Below are positions 1 through 8,870 of a DNA stretch of 64,000 nucleotides, piece after piece. The DNA is from a bacterium HR33 (GTDB lineage: Bacteria; Gemmatimonadota; Gemmatimonadetes; Gemmatimonadales; GWC2-71-9): assembly GCA_002923375.1 (NCBI GenBank), contig BEIJ01000001.1, positions 372,001 to 436,000 on the forward strand, given 5' to 3'. Both the position numbers and the translations under genes were made by a program. The notes below the pieces were generated by a model that was not told the DNA's origin, did no database searches, and saw only the letters and a program-made list of their open reading frames with translations. Within the stretch, counting starts at the first letter, position 1, and the number at the start of each line of letters is the position of its first letter.

Positions 1-426
1 TTCGTCGACACCATCTTGATCTGCACCACGACCGGGTTGGTGATCCTGGTAACCGGTGCGTGGGACGACGGCCAGACCGGCGCAGCTCTGGCCGCCCAAG
101 CCTTTCAAATCGGGCTTCCGGGCACCTGGGGACACCTGATCGTAACCACTGGATTGGTGCTGTTCGCTTTCTCGACCATCATCGGCTGGAGCTATTACGG
201 CGAGACCGGAATCGTGTACTTGCTCGGAGCCAAAGCCGCCCTGCCGTACCGCATCGTTTGGTTGGTTTTCATCTACCTCGGAGCAGTGGGATCTTTACAT
301 GTCGTCTGGGACATAGCCGATACCCTCAACGGGCTCATGGCGATCCCCAACCTGATTTCGGTGCTGGGATCTATACCTCTGCTCCTGCGACTTCAGCGCG
401 AGTTTTTCGCCCGGCAACCGTCATGA
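1..426 (+). CDS. Sodium:alanine symporter (AGCS family), 3' end only
   Basis: This is the C-terminal part (about 141 residues) of an inner-membrane amino-acid carrier; the start lies before the window. The reading frame is open from base 1 and begins FVDTILICTTTGLVIL, which matches the conserved late segment of alanine/glycine:cation symporters. It is followed by a hydrophobic helix, the typical STIIGWSYYGE motif, and two more membrane segments (LPYRIVWLVFIYLGAVGS and the region around NGLMAIPNLISVLG). The family couples uptake of alanine or glycine to Na+. The stop overlaps the next start as ATGA, so the small membrane protein downstream is probably translationally coupled. The family call is firm; the exact substrate is inferred. 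Confidence 0.88.
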   Translation, partial: FVDTILICTTTGLVILVTGAWDDGQTGAALAAQAFQIGLPGTWGHLIVTTGLVLFAFSTIIGWSYYGETGIVYLLGAKAALPYRIVWLVFIYLGAVGSLHVVWDIADTLNGLMAIPNLISVLGSIPLLLRLQREFFARQPS

Positions 427-590
427 ACCGCTGGCTCGCAGGTGGGTTCGCACTGCTCCTGTTATGGGTATGGATCGCGTTCATCGCGGCCTGGCCCTCG
501 GGGTGGGCCCACCTCCCTCTAGCGGCCGGAGTGGTCCTCATCGCCGTAGGGATCGTCCGATCGGATCCAGGGAACGATGCGGAACGCTAA
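423..590 (+). CDS. Small membrane protein of unknown function
   Basis: A 55-residue protein beginning MNRWLAGGFALLLLW, with two predicted membrane helices (about residues 5-25 and 29-46) and a short charged tail ending DPGNDAER. Its ATG overlaps the stop of the symporter gene in an ATGA junction, which supports both the start and joint expression. The layout resembles widespread two-helix inner-membrane peptides with no assigned role. It could modulate the transporter, but nothing in the sequence proves that. Confidence 0.55.
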   Translation: MNRWLAGGFALLLLWVWIAFIAAWPSGWAHLPLAAGVVLIAVGIVRSDPGNDAER

Positions 591-660
591 GTTGGATTGG
601 GATTTTCGACACCGGGCGTTAGTTTGTTTATTAGTCTACTAGGGGGAGGAACGTTCAAAG

Positions 661-1059
661 ATGCAAGTCAGCAGCTATGGATACGGCAAGCAGCTCAAGG
701 GCGTGACCCTGGACGAAGCGAAATCCCGCGTCTCGGAAGCGCTCGCCAAAGAGGGTTTCGGCATCCTTACCGAGATAGACGTGAAGGCCACGCTGAAAAA
801 GAAACTGGATGTGGAGTTCAGACCCTACGTGATCCTGGGAGCCTGTAACCCCGCGCTGGCTCACCGGGCACTGGGAGCCGAACCGCAGATCGGGCTGCTC
901 TTGCCCTGCAACGTAGTAATCCAGCAAGAAGGCGACGGGGTTACAGTGTCGATCGCCGACCCTAGGGCAATGTTCAGCCTGGTCAGAAACCCGGAACTGG
1001 AACCGGTGGTTCAAGAAGCGGACCAGCGGCTCCGCAGAGTACTGGAAGCCCTCAGCTAA
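661..1059 (+). CDS. DUF302 domain protein
   Basis: A 132-residue soluble protein. The DUF302 pattern is visible: an N-terminal strand, a helix around TLDEAKSRVSEALAKEGFG, then EIDVKATLKKKL, the core YVILGACNPALAHRAL with the characteristic CNP, and the LLPCNVVI strand. The family is an alpha/beta domain found alone or fused to other domains; its biochemical role is not established. Here it spans almost the whole protein. A strong ribosome site (AGGGGGAGGA) lies 8-10 bases before the ATG. The gene stands alone and converges with the minus-strand operon that ends at 1070. There is no signal peptide or membrane segment. Confidence 0.85.
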   Translation: MQVSSYGYGKQLKGVTLDEAKSRVSEALAKEGFGILTEIDVKATLKKKLDVEFRPYVILGACNPALAHRALGAEPQIGLLLPCNVVIQQEGDGVTVSIADPRAMFSLVRNPELEPVVQEADQRLRRVLEALS

Positions 1060-1069
1060 GAGCGAGTCC

Positions 1070-2044
1070 CTAAATTTCCCAGTTGGAGAACAACACGGCT
1101 TCCCCTTGGGGCTCAGGCTCGCCGTAGCCCGCCAGGTACATCCTGAGATCGGTCCACCGCACCCGATACCCGCGCCCGATCAGGCGCCTGTAGGCGTCTC
1201 CGTAGGCCGTCTGGCAGCGGACCGCCACTCTGCGCAGCTGTAACCGACTCGCGGCACTTTCCAACGCCACCATCAGCCGGTCGAAAGATTCCCGGGAATC
1301 TGCGAACAACTTCAGTACCCTGAGCTCCTCGGCAGAACGCGCCTCCGCCAGCGGCACCGAGTGGTACAGAGCAAAAGCCGCCACCTGGCTCCCCCGCGTG
1401 ACGATCACGGTATCGCCCAGATTCAAGTCCTGAGTGAGGATCAGCTCCCGGCTGAAGTCGTACCCCGGCGCCAGCGACTGGAGAGCCTCTCGGCAACCAT
1501 CGATCAGCAATCGGCGCTCCGAAGGAGTGGCCTCAGCCAGCCGCCGGAAACGCACTCCCACCGACCGCGCAGTTATCTCGCCGGTCATCGTCACGGTGAG
1601 CTTACCCGGCACAAACCCCACGCGACTGTAAAAGCCGATGTTGTCCACAGTGCGGGGCATCGTCTCCAAGCCCAGAGTTCGAACACCGCGCTGCTTCAAC
1701 CAATCGATCGCGGCCATAACGATCTCCCGGCCCAGCCCCAAACCCTGCCGGTCCGGCCGCACCGCCAGCGGCCCCATCCATCCTTCGGCACCGGAGCAAT
1801 GAGCGATATTGAATGCCACGATCTCGTTCCGCTCGTCGCGCCACAGCATGGCACCCTCCCCCGCATCTCTCAACGCGTAGCGCCATACCGCCTGGTTCAG
1901 ATGCGGAACCCGCACCCCCACCAAACCGTCCCGCCGGTAACGGTCGGTGAAGGCTTCCGAGAACAGCCGGTTCAGCGGCCCGATGTCCCGCTCGTCGATC
2001 CGGAACGGACCCTGAACCGCTTGGTCAGGCTGCCACATTTCCAT
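1070..2044 (-). CDS. Double-GNAT N-acetyltransferase-like protein
   Basis: About 324 residues. The N-terminal half is a GNAT acetyltransferase: a start-of-fold segment (FRIDERDIGPLNRLFSEAF), the acetyl-CoA pyrophosphate loop RPDRQGLGLGREI, and the NIGFYSRVGFVPG ending typical of the fold. The C-terminal half repeats the fold without a recognisable acetyl-CoA loop (FYSRVGF-like IGRGYRVRWTDLRMYL near the end), so it is probably a degenerate second domain used for dimerisation or substrate binding. I chose the ATG at 2044; a TTG at 2053 and an ATG at 2038 are possible. It overlaps the 3' end of sbcC and is the last gene of the minus-strand run. The substrate cannot be predicted. Confidence 0.75.
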   Translation of the reverse strand: MEMWQPDQAVQGPFRIDERDIGPLNRLFSEAFTDRYRRDGLVGVRVPHLNQAVWRYALRDAGEGAMLWRDERNEIVAFNIAHCSGAEGWMGPLAVRPDRQGLGLGREIVMAAIDWLKQRGVRTLGLETMPRTVDNIGFYSRVGFVPGKLTVTMTGEITARSVGVRFRRLAEATPSERRLLIDGCREALQSLAPGYDFSRELILTQDLNLGDTVIVTRGSQVAAFALYHSVPLAEARSAEELRVLKLFADSRESFDRLMVALESAASRLQLRRVAVRCQTAYGDAYRRLIGRGYRVRWTDLRMYLAGYGEPEPQGEAVLFSNWEI

Positions 2045-4454
2045 GCGGCGCAAATTCCCGCTCTTCGCTCACCACCGCCGTGCCCCTGCCGGGATCGAAG
2101 CTCACCCTTAGTATCCGGTCCAAACCCTCCCGCACGGACTCCACATGGGTGATGAGAATCACCTGAGGAAATCGATCAGCGAGCCCGCGCAGCAAACTCA
2201 AGACCTGGTCTTGACGCCTCTCATCTAAACTGCCAAAGACTTCATCCAGCACAAGCAGAGACAGAGGCTGCCCCGCCCGCTCTGCCACCATCTGACTGAT
2301 AGCCAAGCGGAGAACCAAGTTGGCGATATCCTCCTCTCCCCCGGAGAGCACGGGTTTAGCCCGGCCGTCTTCAACTATCAAAATGTTGTAGTCCTCGTCC
2401 AGCTCCAACTCGGTGTAGCGGCCCTCGGTCAGATCGGCCAAAAAACTGGACGCCAGCTCCGAAAGCTCCGGACGCATCTGAGCGTTGAGCGCCGTCCTGA
2501 CTTCGTGGAAACCGCGGTCCAACTCCTCGTGCAGGGCCAGCTCCGCATCCAGCTCTTTCAGACGCGCCAGCCGCTCCTGCCGATCCTCGATCCGCCTTTC
2601 CACGTTGCGCAGCGATTCTTCCGCCACTTTCCTGTCACCCTCAGCCCGCGCCGCTGCCAGCTCCGCTTGGCGGACCCGAGCCGCCACGGCTTCGTACCGG
2701 CTCCTGGCCTCAGCAAAACGCTCTTCGCTGTAACCCGCATCTTGGATCGCTCGCACCAACTCCGCCAGCCGCGACTCGCGCTCCGACAGCCGCCGCTCCG
2801 CCGCCTCCGCCTCCGCCACCAGACGATCCGCGCTCTCGGCCCGCACCCTGAGACGCTCCGCCGCCGAAACCGCAGGCTCCAACTCCCGCAACCGCGCACG
2901 AACCGCCTGATGCCGTTCCACATCGTACGTCTCCGGCAACCTCCCGATCTCCCGATCCAACTCCGCCGCCCTAGATTCCAGCTCCCGGCACTCGGCTTCC
3001 AACTCTTTCAACTCTCGAACCCGCTCCCTGGCTCGCGTCACTTCCTCCAGAGCTTTCTCCACTTCCCGCTGAGCCCGCTCCCGCCGGCGCTCCGCCTCCC
3101 GCAACTCCGCCGGAGGATCGGCCAACTGTTGCACCCGCTGCCGGAAGAACTTGCCGTTCAGCTCGATCTCCTCCAGCTGGCGCTCCAGCGTCTCCAGAAC
3201 CGCCTGATACTCCTCCCCCAACGGCCTGAGGCACGTGGGACACTTGCCCGCAGGCCCGGCGGCCAAAATGCTTTCCCGGTGCGCCGACACTTCCCGATAC
3301 TGATCCCGCAGCGCCTGGCGCTTGGTCTCCGCATCTTGCCGATCCCGCACCCAGGCGGTACGCAACTGTTCCTCCTCCGCCTGCGACTTCTCGAGCGCAG
3401 CTTGCGATTCCGCAAGCACCCTGCCGGCCCTCTCCAGAAATGCCTCCGCGCCCGCCATCTCACCTAGACGCTCCTTGAGCCGCGAGAGCTGATGCTCGAT
3501 CTCGCGGCGCTGGCCGGCCAAAGCACGCCGCTGCCCCGCCGCCCTGGCTTCGCGCTCCAAGCGCTCCTCCTCCTGCTTGAGTGCGGCGACCTCCGACAAC
3601 ACAGTCTCCAACTCCTTCAGCTTGGCCTGCGCGGCCAAAGCATCGGCCAACTCCCGATCGATCCGCTCGCACTCCCGGCGCGCCTCCTGAACATGCTGCT
3701 CGGCCACCTTGCGCTCGCCCTCCAGCGCCAGGACCGACTCCCTCAAAGCCACCATCCGTTCCCAACCCGGCTTCTCGGACTCCAAAGCGGCCTCCGCCTG
3801 CGCCAGTTCCCGCTGCGCCGACTCGTACCGCTCCCGAGCCTCCTCCACCCGCTTCACCGCGTCTGTTCGCTCCCGCTCCAGCTCCTCCTGCGACGGCAAC
3901 CCTCTCTCCAAACCCTCCCGCTCCGAGCGGAGCTGCGCTTTGCGGCTCCGCACAACCTCCTGCGCCGCACGCAGCTTCTCGTAACCCAAGATCTTGGAAA
4001 GGAACCTGCCCCGGTCGGTGGGACCCAGATTGGCCATTACGGTGAGCTCTTTCTGGCCCGTGAAATAGGTACTGAAGAACTCCTCCCGGCTCATCCCAAA
4101 CAGGCGTTGAAGCTTGGCCGTCACTTCCTGCTGGGAATCGGCCAGCGGCGAAGGCGAGCCGTCCTGGTAGAGTTCAGCCTGGTAGAGCCCCCGGACCACG
4201 CGGTAATGGTGCGCCCCCAGCGAAAATTCCACCTCCACCCTAACCTGCGACCGCGGAGGCGCCTGGATCCGCCGGATAGAATCCCGAGTGCCCCGCGCCG
4301 CAGGATTCCCGTAAAAAGCCCAAGCGATCGCCTCCAGCAAAGTCGTCTTGCCCGAGCCGTTGGGACCGATAATCCCCGTGATGCCCGGGCCGAGAACGAT
4401 CTCGGTGTCCGCGTGCTGGCGAAAGTTCACCAGTTTCAGGCGGTGGATCTGCAT
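2025..4454 (-). CDS. sbcC: SbcC/Rad50-type SMC-like ATPase
   Basis: 809 residues, shorter than E. coli SbcC and closer in size to archaeal Rad50. It is the ATPase/tether subunit of the SbcCD (Mre11-Rad50) nuclease, which opens hairpins and processes DNA ends. Visible: Walker A GPNGSGKTT at residues 30-38; long heptad-rich coiled coils full of Glu/Arg/Ala; a zinc-hook motif KCPTCLRPL near residue 404; an ABC signature LSGGEEDIANL; and Walker B LSLLVLDEVFGSLDE followed by an H-loop (LITHVES). It starts 10 bases after sbcD stops, the usual order. The last 20 bases or so overlap the GNAT gene. The reverse strand carries several long spurious frames because the coiled coil is compositionally biased. 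Confidence 0.93.
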   Translation of the reverse strand: MQIHRLKLVNFRQHADTEIVLGPGITGIIGPNGSGKTTLLEAIAWAFYGNPAARGTRDSIRRIQAPPRSQVRVEVEFSLGAHHYRVVRGLYQAELYQDGSPSPLADSQQEVTAKLQRLFGMSREEFFSTYFTGQKELTVMANLGPTDRGRFLSKILGYEKLRAAQEVVRSRKAQLRSEREGLERGLPSQEELERERTDAVKRVEEARERYESAQRELAQAEAALESEKPGWERMVALRESVLALEGERKVAEQHVQEARRECERIDRELADALAAQAKLKELETVLSEVAALKQEEERLEREARAAGQRRALAGQRREIEHQLSRLKERLGEMAGAEAFLERAGRVLAESQAALEKSQAEEEQLRTAWVRDRQDAETKRQALRDQYREVSAHRESILAAGPAGKCPTCLRPLGEEYQAVLETLERQLEEIELNGKFFRQRVQQLADPPAELREAERRRERAQREVEKALEEVTRARERVRELKELEAECRELESRAAELDREIGRLPETYDVERHQAVRARLRELEPAVSAAERLRVRAESADRLVAEAEAAERRLSERESRLAELVRAIQDAGYSEERFAEARSRYEAVAARVRQAELAAARAEGDRKVAEESLRNVERRIEDRQERLARLKELDAELALHEELDRGFHEVRTALNAQMRPELSELASSFLADLTEGRYTELELDEDYNILIVEDGRAKPVLSGGEEDIANLVLRLAISQMVAERAGQPLSLLVLDEVFGSLDERRQDQVLSLLRGLADRFPQVILITHVESVREGLDRILRVSFDPGRGTAVVSEEREFAPHGNVAA

Positions 4455-4464
4455 CGTCCGGCTC

Positions 4465-5658
4465 TCAGTCGCTACCCACTTCCACCGCCTCCCGCTCCAC
4501 TTCCGCCAAGTACTCAGCGGCCAGCTCCAGAAACCGGCGCCGATCCATGCCGGGCGGCAACACCCGTTTCCTCAAAAAATCAGCGACAATCTCCTCCAAC
4601 CTCGCACTCCGCCCCGGCGCCCCCACCCCCACTTCCCGCCGCGGGGGAGGCCGGCGCACGTCCAGATGGTAGTGCAGCGCCGCGGACTTGTACTCCCTGA
4701 TCATGGCATGGTCCAACTCCCTCGCCACCAAACGAGGCACATTGTAAACCACCTGCCTTACCACCTGCCCCGCTATGCCCCCGGGAACCCGTTCCACACG
4801 CTGCCGAATCAATAGGCTGATCTCTTCAGCCTCTCGGCCCTTTCCGTCGATCGGCTCCAGATCTATCAGCCTCCGAGCGAGAGGCACCGGCCGGAACTCG
4901 ACTCTCACCGCATCCTCCAAAGCCACTAGCAGCCACCCCTTGCCCGCCCGCCCCTCCTTCGCCTCGTCCCTCAGCTCGCCCCAAGGATTGGGACTGACGT
5001 ACTCCAACGAGCCCGAGTACCAAGCATTGGGCGCTACCCGGTGGGCCACGTGGTAGTGCCCCAGCGCCACGTAAGTCCACCGATCCAAATGCAGATCCTT
5101 TGGCTCGAGCACCACGCCGCCGTACTCCAAGGACGAGCGATCTCCGGGTAGCACCCCGGCTATCTCGCCGTGAGCCACCAGAATTTGGCGCCCCGACCCG
5201 CCCGCGGGAACCAACTCGGGACGAACGCCTCCCGCCAGAGCGGCGTGGGGAACCAGCGCAACCGAGGCGTCCAGCCGCTCCAAAGACACCCAGCGGATCT
5301 CCCTGGTAGCCACCACCACCCCGGAGATCTCCTCGAACAGCTTCAGTATGGAACCGGCCTCGACCGAGCGCGGCGTGTCGTGATTTCCGGCTATTATTAG
5401 TACCGGACAATCGGGCAGCGCGGCGCGCAGGCGAGAGAGCTGCACGAAAGCTTCCAGGATAGCGCCGTTCGGAGGCCGAACCGAATGGAACAGGTCGCCG
5501 GCAATGACTATCAGGTCGGGCCGGCAGGCAACGACATCTTGCAGCGCCCGCCGGAACGCCAATGCTACGTCGGCTTCGCGCTGATTGATACCTTCCGGAG
5601 TCTGGCGGTGAAACTGGCGGAATCCGAGATGGAGATCGGCCAAATGGGCAAGCTTCAT
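4465..5658 (-). CDS. sbcD: SbcD/Mre11-type exonuclease
   Basis: 397 residues, the nuclease subunit of SbcCD. The metallophosphoesterase motifs appear in order: ADLHLG (residues 7-12), a second motif IAGDLFHS near residue 52, AGNHDTP near 90, VAHGEIAG, and the final metal ligands in LGHYHVAHR. After the catalytic domain come the capping domain and a C-terminal helical region rich in Arg/Glu that would bind the base of the SbcC coiled coil. With SbcC it should act as an ATP-dependent double-strand exonuclease and endonuclease in the cytoplasm. It lies directly upstream of sbcC and 40 bases after an exported protein gene, inside a long minus-strand run whose other members are mostly peptidases and metabolic enzymes. 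Confidence 0.93.
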   Translation of the reverse strand: MKLAHLADLHLGFRQFHRQTPEGINQREADVALAFRRALQDVVACRPDLIVIAGDLFHSVRPPNGAILEAFVQLSRLRAALPDCPVLIIAGNHDTPRSVEAGSILKLFEEISGVVVATREIRWVSLERLDASVALVPHAALAGGVRPELVPAGGSGRQILVAHGEIAGVLPGDRSSLEYGGVVLEPKDLHLDRWTYVALGHYHVAHRVAPNAWYSGSLEYVSPNPWGELRDEAKEGRAGKGWLLVALEDAVRVEFRPVPLARRLIDLEPIDGKGREAEEISLLIRQRVERVPGGIAGQVVRQVVYNVPRLVARELDHAMIREYKSAALHYHLDVRRPPPRREVGVGAPGRSARLEEIVADFLRKRVLPPGMDRRRFLELAAEYLAEVEREAVEVGSD

Positions 5659-5698
5659 TGCAGGCGCGCGCCCCGCCGGACGCTTCCACTCCGCACGA

Positions 5699-6565
5699 TC
5701 AGGGACGAAGCTGCAAGCGCCGAAGAACCGTCCACGTGAGCTCCGCCTCCCGCAATCCCTCCCGGCCCATCCCCCTCAAGTTCCCGCGCAGCCTGATCTG
5801 CTCCGAGCCGGAAACAAACGCCTGCCATCCGGTGGACCAGACCAAAATCCCCGAGGACGCTCCGGCCACCGCTATTTCGGCGCTGTCGCCGGCGTCGACC
5901 GCCGGCAGGGTCACCGGCCCCAAATGACGTTGCACCGTAAAGTAAAGCAACGTGTCGGTAAGGCGCGCCACTGCGCTGTCCAGCACAACATTCACGCTGC
6001 CTTCCACCGGCCCGTTGATCGTTAGTTCGAAAAGCGCATTGAGCGCCGCCGGAACGCGGTAGCTAGTCCGATAGTTCCAACTACCGCCCCGAGCTACCGG
6101 CTCCGCAGGAAACTCCACACCCAGCCACTCCGGAACGGCGGAGAGCGCCTCCCAAGGGGGAGCGCTCATCCAACGATAGCGATTGTCGAGCTCGACCCGG
6201 AAAGGCAGCCGCATGCTGTCGGCAATAGCACTCTCACTCCAAGACTGTCCCAACAGGCGCGCCCGAGTGCGCAAAGAATCCACCGTCACTTCCACCACAC
6301 TCCGCTCGGCGTTCGCCGAAACCACTCTCCGGATCACTCCCGCCAGGCGGTACATCTGGCCCACTATGCTGTCGGGAGCTAAAACCCCACCGGTCTTGTC
6401 CCTCAGAACCACGGTCCCCTCTGCTTGCAGCACGGTGCGGGTCATGCCGCCCGGACGAGGGGTATACCGGAGCAACCAGCCCTGCTGACTCTCGAGCGCC
6501 CGGGGATACGCCCAGCAGGCCAAAAGCAGCGCGCCGACCAGATAACTTCTCCAGCCCGACTCCAT
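5699..6565 (-). CDS. Exported protein of unknown function
   Basis: About 288 residues with an N-terminal signal peptide (MESGWRSYLVGALLLACWAYP, cleavage probably near the ALES region). The mature part is predicted to be mostly beta strands, with no cysteines that suggest lipidation and no motif I recognise. I chose the ATG at 6565 because a TTGGAGGG ribosome site sits a few bases before it; an ATG at 6595 overlaps the stop of the methyltransferase gene and is the alternative. The gene lies between an O-methyltransferase and sbcD. A periplasmic or outer-membrane-associated location is inferred; no function should be assigned. Confidence 0.65.
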   Translation of the reverse strand: MESGWRSYLVGALLLACWAYPRALESQQGWLLRYTPRPGGMTRTVLQAEGTVVLRDKTGGVLAPDSIVGQMYRLAGVIRRVVSANAERSVVEVTVDSLRTRARLLGQSWSESAIADSMRLPFRVELDNRYRWMSAPPWEALSAVPEWLGVEFPAEPVARGGSWNYRTSYRVPAALNALFELTINGPVEGSVNVVLDSAVARLTDTLLYFTVQRHLGPVTLPAVDAGDSAEIAVAGASSGILVWSTGWQAFVSGSEQIRLRGNLRGMGREGLREAELTWTVLRRLQLRP

Positions 6566-6591
6566 GAGCCCTCCAAGAGAAAGTTCCGATA

Positions 6592-7230
6592 TCATTCCGC
6601 TACTTTGACCCCTACCAGCAGACCGTCGCGGACCGGGAGCACGGTTGCCAGCAATCTAGGATCGGTCGCCGCCATGCGGTTAAAGGCCCTAACCCCTTCG
6701 ATGTCGGGTCTGGTGTCCGTAAGATCCACCACGCGCCCGTTGAAGAAGGCATTGTCGCAGAGCAACAAGCCGCCGAGCCTCAACAGATCCAGCGACGCGC
6801 GGTAATAGTCCACCAGGGGCTCCTTGTCAGCGTCCAGAAAAATGGCGTCGAAGCCGGGTTCCAGAAACGGCAAAATGTCCAAAGCCCTTCCCTCCAATAC
6901 TTCGACCCGGTCCGACACGCCGGCCTTTTCAAAGGAGCGACGGGCCATCCGCGCAAATTCCGGATTGATCTCTATGGTGGTGAGCTTGCCACCCGCCCCT
7001 AAAGCGCGAGCGATCCATACGCCGCTGTAACCTCCCAGAGTCCCCACTTCCAGCACCCGCCGGGCTCCCGCGGCGCGCAGCAAAACCTGCAGCACCCTCC
7101 CTTCTTCCGCCGAGATGGCGATGTCGGGCAGTCCCGCGTCGCGATGCTCCCGCCGGATCTCGGCCAGCACCGCATCTTCCGCCGCAAACAGCTCCACAAC
7201 GTAAGCCTGAAGCTCTTCCGACCGGTTCAC
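6592..7230 (-). CDS. O-methyltransferase (class I SAM, caffeoyl-CoA/COMT-like family)
   Basis: 212 residues. The start is the GTG at 7230, forming a GTGA overlap with the stop of the amidohydrolase gene; longer upstream frames have no conserved sequence. SAM-binding motif I is VLEVGTLGGYSGVWIA and the metal/SAM motif is FDAIFLDADKEPLVDYY, followed by LLLCDNAFFNGRV, the standard pattern of family 3 O-methyltransferases (PF01596). These enzymes use a divalent metal and SAM to methylate a catechol or similar hydroxyl. The substrate here is unknown. The protein is soluble and cytoplasmic, and the gene is embedded in the long minus-strand operon. Confidence 0.88.
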   Translation of the reverse strand: MNRSEELQAYVVELFAAEDAVLAEIRREHRDAGLPDIAISAEEGRVLQVLLRAAGARRVLEVGTLGGYSGVWIARALGAGGKLTTIEINPEFARMARRSFEKAGVSDRVEVLEGRALDILPFLEPGFDAIFLDADKEPLVDYYRASLDLLRLGGLLLCDNAFFNGRVVDLTDTRPDIEGVRAFNRMAATDPRLLATVLPVRDGLLVGVKVAE

Positions 7231-8870
7231 GGCTCCGCCCGATAGACCCAGCGCCCGCCGACCATGGTGCGCACCACCCTTACCTCCTTGATCCTCGAAG
7301 GCTGAATCTCGAAGAGGTTCTCCGACAGCACCGCGAGATCGGCTACAAAACCCGGCAAAAGCCGGCCCTTCCAGCTTTCCTCGTAGGCCGCCCAAGCCGC
7401 ATCCTTGGTGTAGGCTTCCAGCGCCTCCTGCACCGTAAGCCGCTCCTCCGGGAACCATCCCCCTGCGGGCTCTCCTTCCAGTGTCTGCCGGGTGACCGCG
7501 GCGTAGATCCCCAAAATGGGATCGGCGGGATACCAAGAGGCATTGGTCCCGGGCCAGTCGGAACCGAAAACCAAAAGCGCCCCGCCTCGCTTCAACGATC
7601 TGAAGGCATAGGCCCATCGAGCCCGCTCGCCGATCCGTTCTTCCATCCACCGCATGTCGTCGATGGCATGGTAGGGTTGAACCTCGGCAACGATCCCCAG
7701 CGACCCGAACCTGGCAAAGTCGTCCGGCTCTACCACCTGTGCATGGATTACGCGAAACCTGCGCTGCCTGCGGGGAGCGGGGCGCTCCTCGATGAGCTGC
7801 TCAAAGAAATCCAACAAGGTGTCCACCGCGAGGTCCCCGATCGCATGTACTTGGGGGGTCAAACCCGCCGAGTCCGCCAGGCGAAGCAGTCGCTCCATAT
7901 TCCCCGGCGGCTCCATCATTGCACGCCATTGGCCCCTGCTCTCCGGGCGGTGCCGGTAGGGCTCTCTGAACCGTGCCGTGGAGTTGCCCATGATCCCATC
8001 CACGAAACCCTTCAGGCCGCAGATCCTGAGCCACGAATCGCCGAAGCCGGTCTCGATCCCCAAAGCGGCAAGCTGCTCCACTCGGTCCAAAGTGGGCCGG
8101 GCGCAGACTCGCACCGACAGCGAATCCCGTTCCTTGAGGTACTGAAAGAGGCGCATCGCCTCCGCCGGCGTGTTGTCATGAATGGTAGTAACGCCGTGGC
8201 GCGCCAAGTCCGCCAGCGCCAATCTCGCTTCGGCCAGCCGCTGCTCGAACGAGGGCCGGGGTATGGCGGCCCGTACTCGCTCGAGTTCCACGCCGCTCAC
8301 CTGACCGGAGTGAGACGAAGGATCGATCCCGGCCGCCCGAAGAGCCGCCGCGCTCGCCAGATAAATCGACCGATCCCATCGGTTGAGCAGCGCCGGACGG
8401 TCCCCCACCAGCGAATCCAAAAGCCTGCGCGAGGGTACCCAAGAAGAACCCAAGGCGTATGCACCCCAGTCCCCGCCCACCATCCAGGACCCATCAGGCA
8501 GACGGGCATGAGCCTCCCCCACCTTGCGCCTGAACCCGTCATCGTCCGCTACGTCCAAAAGGTTGACTCCCAAGAGGAGCTCACCCGCGCGGTTGAAGTG
8601 GGTGTGGGTGTCGATAAACCCGGGCACCACCATCCGGCCCTGAAGGTCTTCCACTACCGCCCCGCCGCCGGCCGCACGCAGAACCTCTTGGCGAGAGCCC
8701 GCGGCTACTATCCACTCCCCGCGTATCGCAACCGCTTCCACCCACGGGACCGTAGCAGCCGCGGTCCAGAAGCGGGCATTGACCAGCACCAGAGTCCGCT
8801 GCTGAGATTCGACCTGGGGCGCCCCAGCTTGCAAAGCGCAAACCGCGACCGCAGCAAGGATCGAGATCAC
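7227..8870 (-). CDS. YtcJ-like metal-dependent amidohydrolase, exported
   Basis: 547 residues with a short hydrophobic N-terminus (MISILAAVAVCALQAG) that probably acts as a signal peptide. Amidohydrolase 3 (YtcJ-like) hallmarks are clear: an N-terminal beta sandwich (VLVNARFWTAA), the metal motif GFIDTHTHFNRAGELL, the histidine region HAIGDLAVDTLLDFFE, and the late aspartate motif FGSDWPGTN. Members hydrolyse amide bonds in varied small molecules. Its neighbours, two aminopeptidases and an aminotransferase, suggest a role in degrading acylated or modified amino compounds in the periplasm, which is inference. The start overlaps the preceding gene as ATGA and the end overlaps the methyltransferase as GTGA. 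Confidence 0.88.
   Translation of the reverse strand: MISILAAVAVCALQAGAPQVESQQRTLVLVNARFWTAAATVPWVEAVAIRGEWIVAAGSRQEVLRAAGGGAVVEDLQGRMVVPGFIDTHTHFNRAGELLLGVNLLDVADDDGFRRKVGEAHARLPDGSWMVGGDWGAYALGSSWVPSRRLLDSLVGDRPALLNRWDRSIYLASAAALRAAGIDPSSHSGQVSGVELERVRAAIPRPSFEQRLAEARLALADLARHGVTTIHDNTPAEAMRLFQYLKERDSLSVRVCARPTLDRVEQLAALGIETGFGDSWLRICGLKGFVDGIMGNSTARFREPYRHRPESRGQWRAMMEPPGNMERLLRLADSAGLTPQVHAIGDLAVDTLLDFFEQLIEERPAPRRQRRFRVIHAQVVEPDDFARFGSLGIVAEVQPYHAIDDMRWMEERIGERARWAYAFRSLKRGGALLVFGSDWPGTNASWYPADPILGIYAAVTRQTLEGEPAGGWFPEERLTVQEALEAYTKDAAWAAYEESWKGRLLPGFVADLAVLSENLFEIQPSRIKEVRVVRTMVGGRWVYRAEP

Noticed and set aside
2505-4700. Long Leu/Arg/Pro-rich open frames on the plus strand across sbcC
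   Set aside because: They mirror the biased codons of the SbcC coiled coils and carry no recognisable domain.
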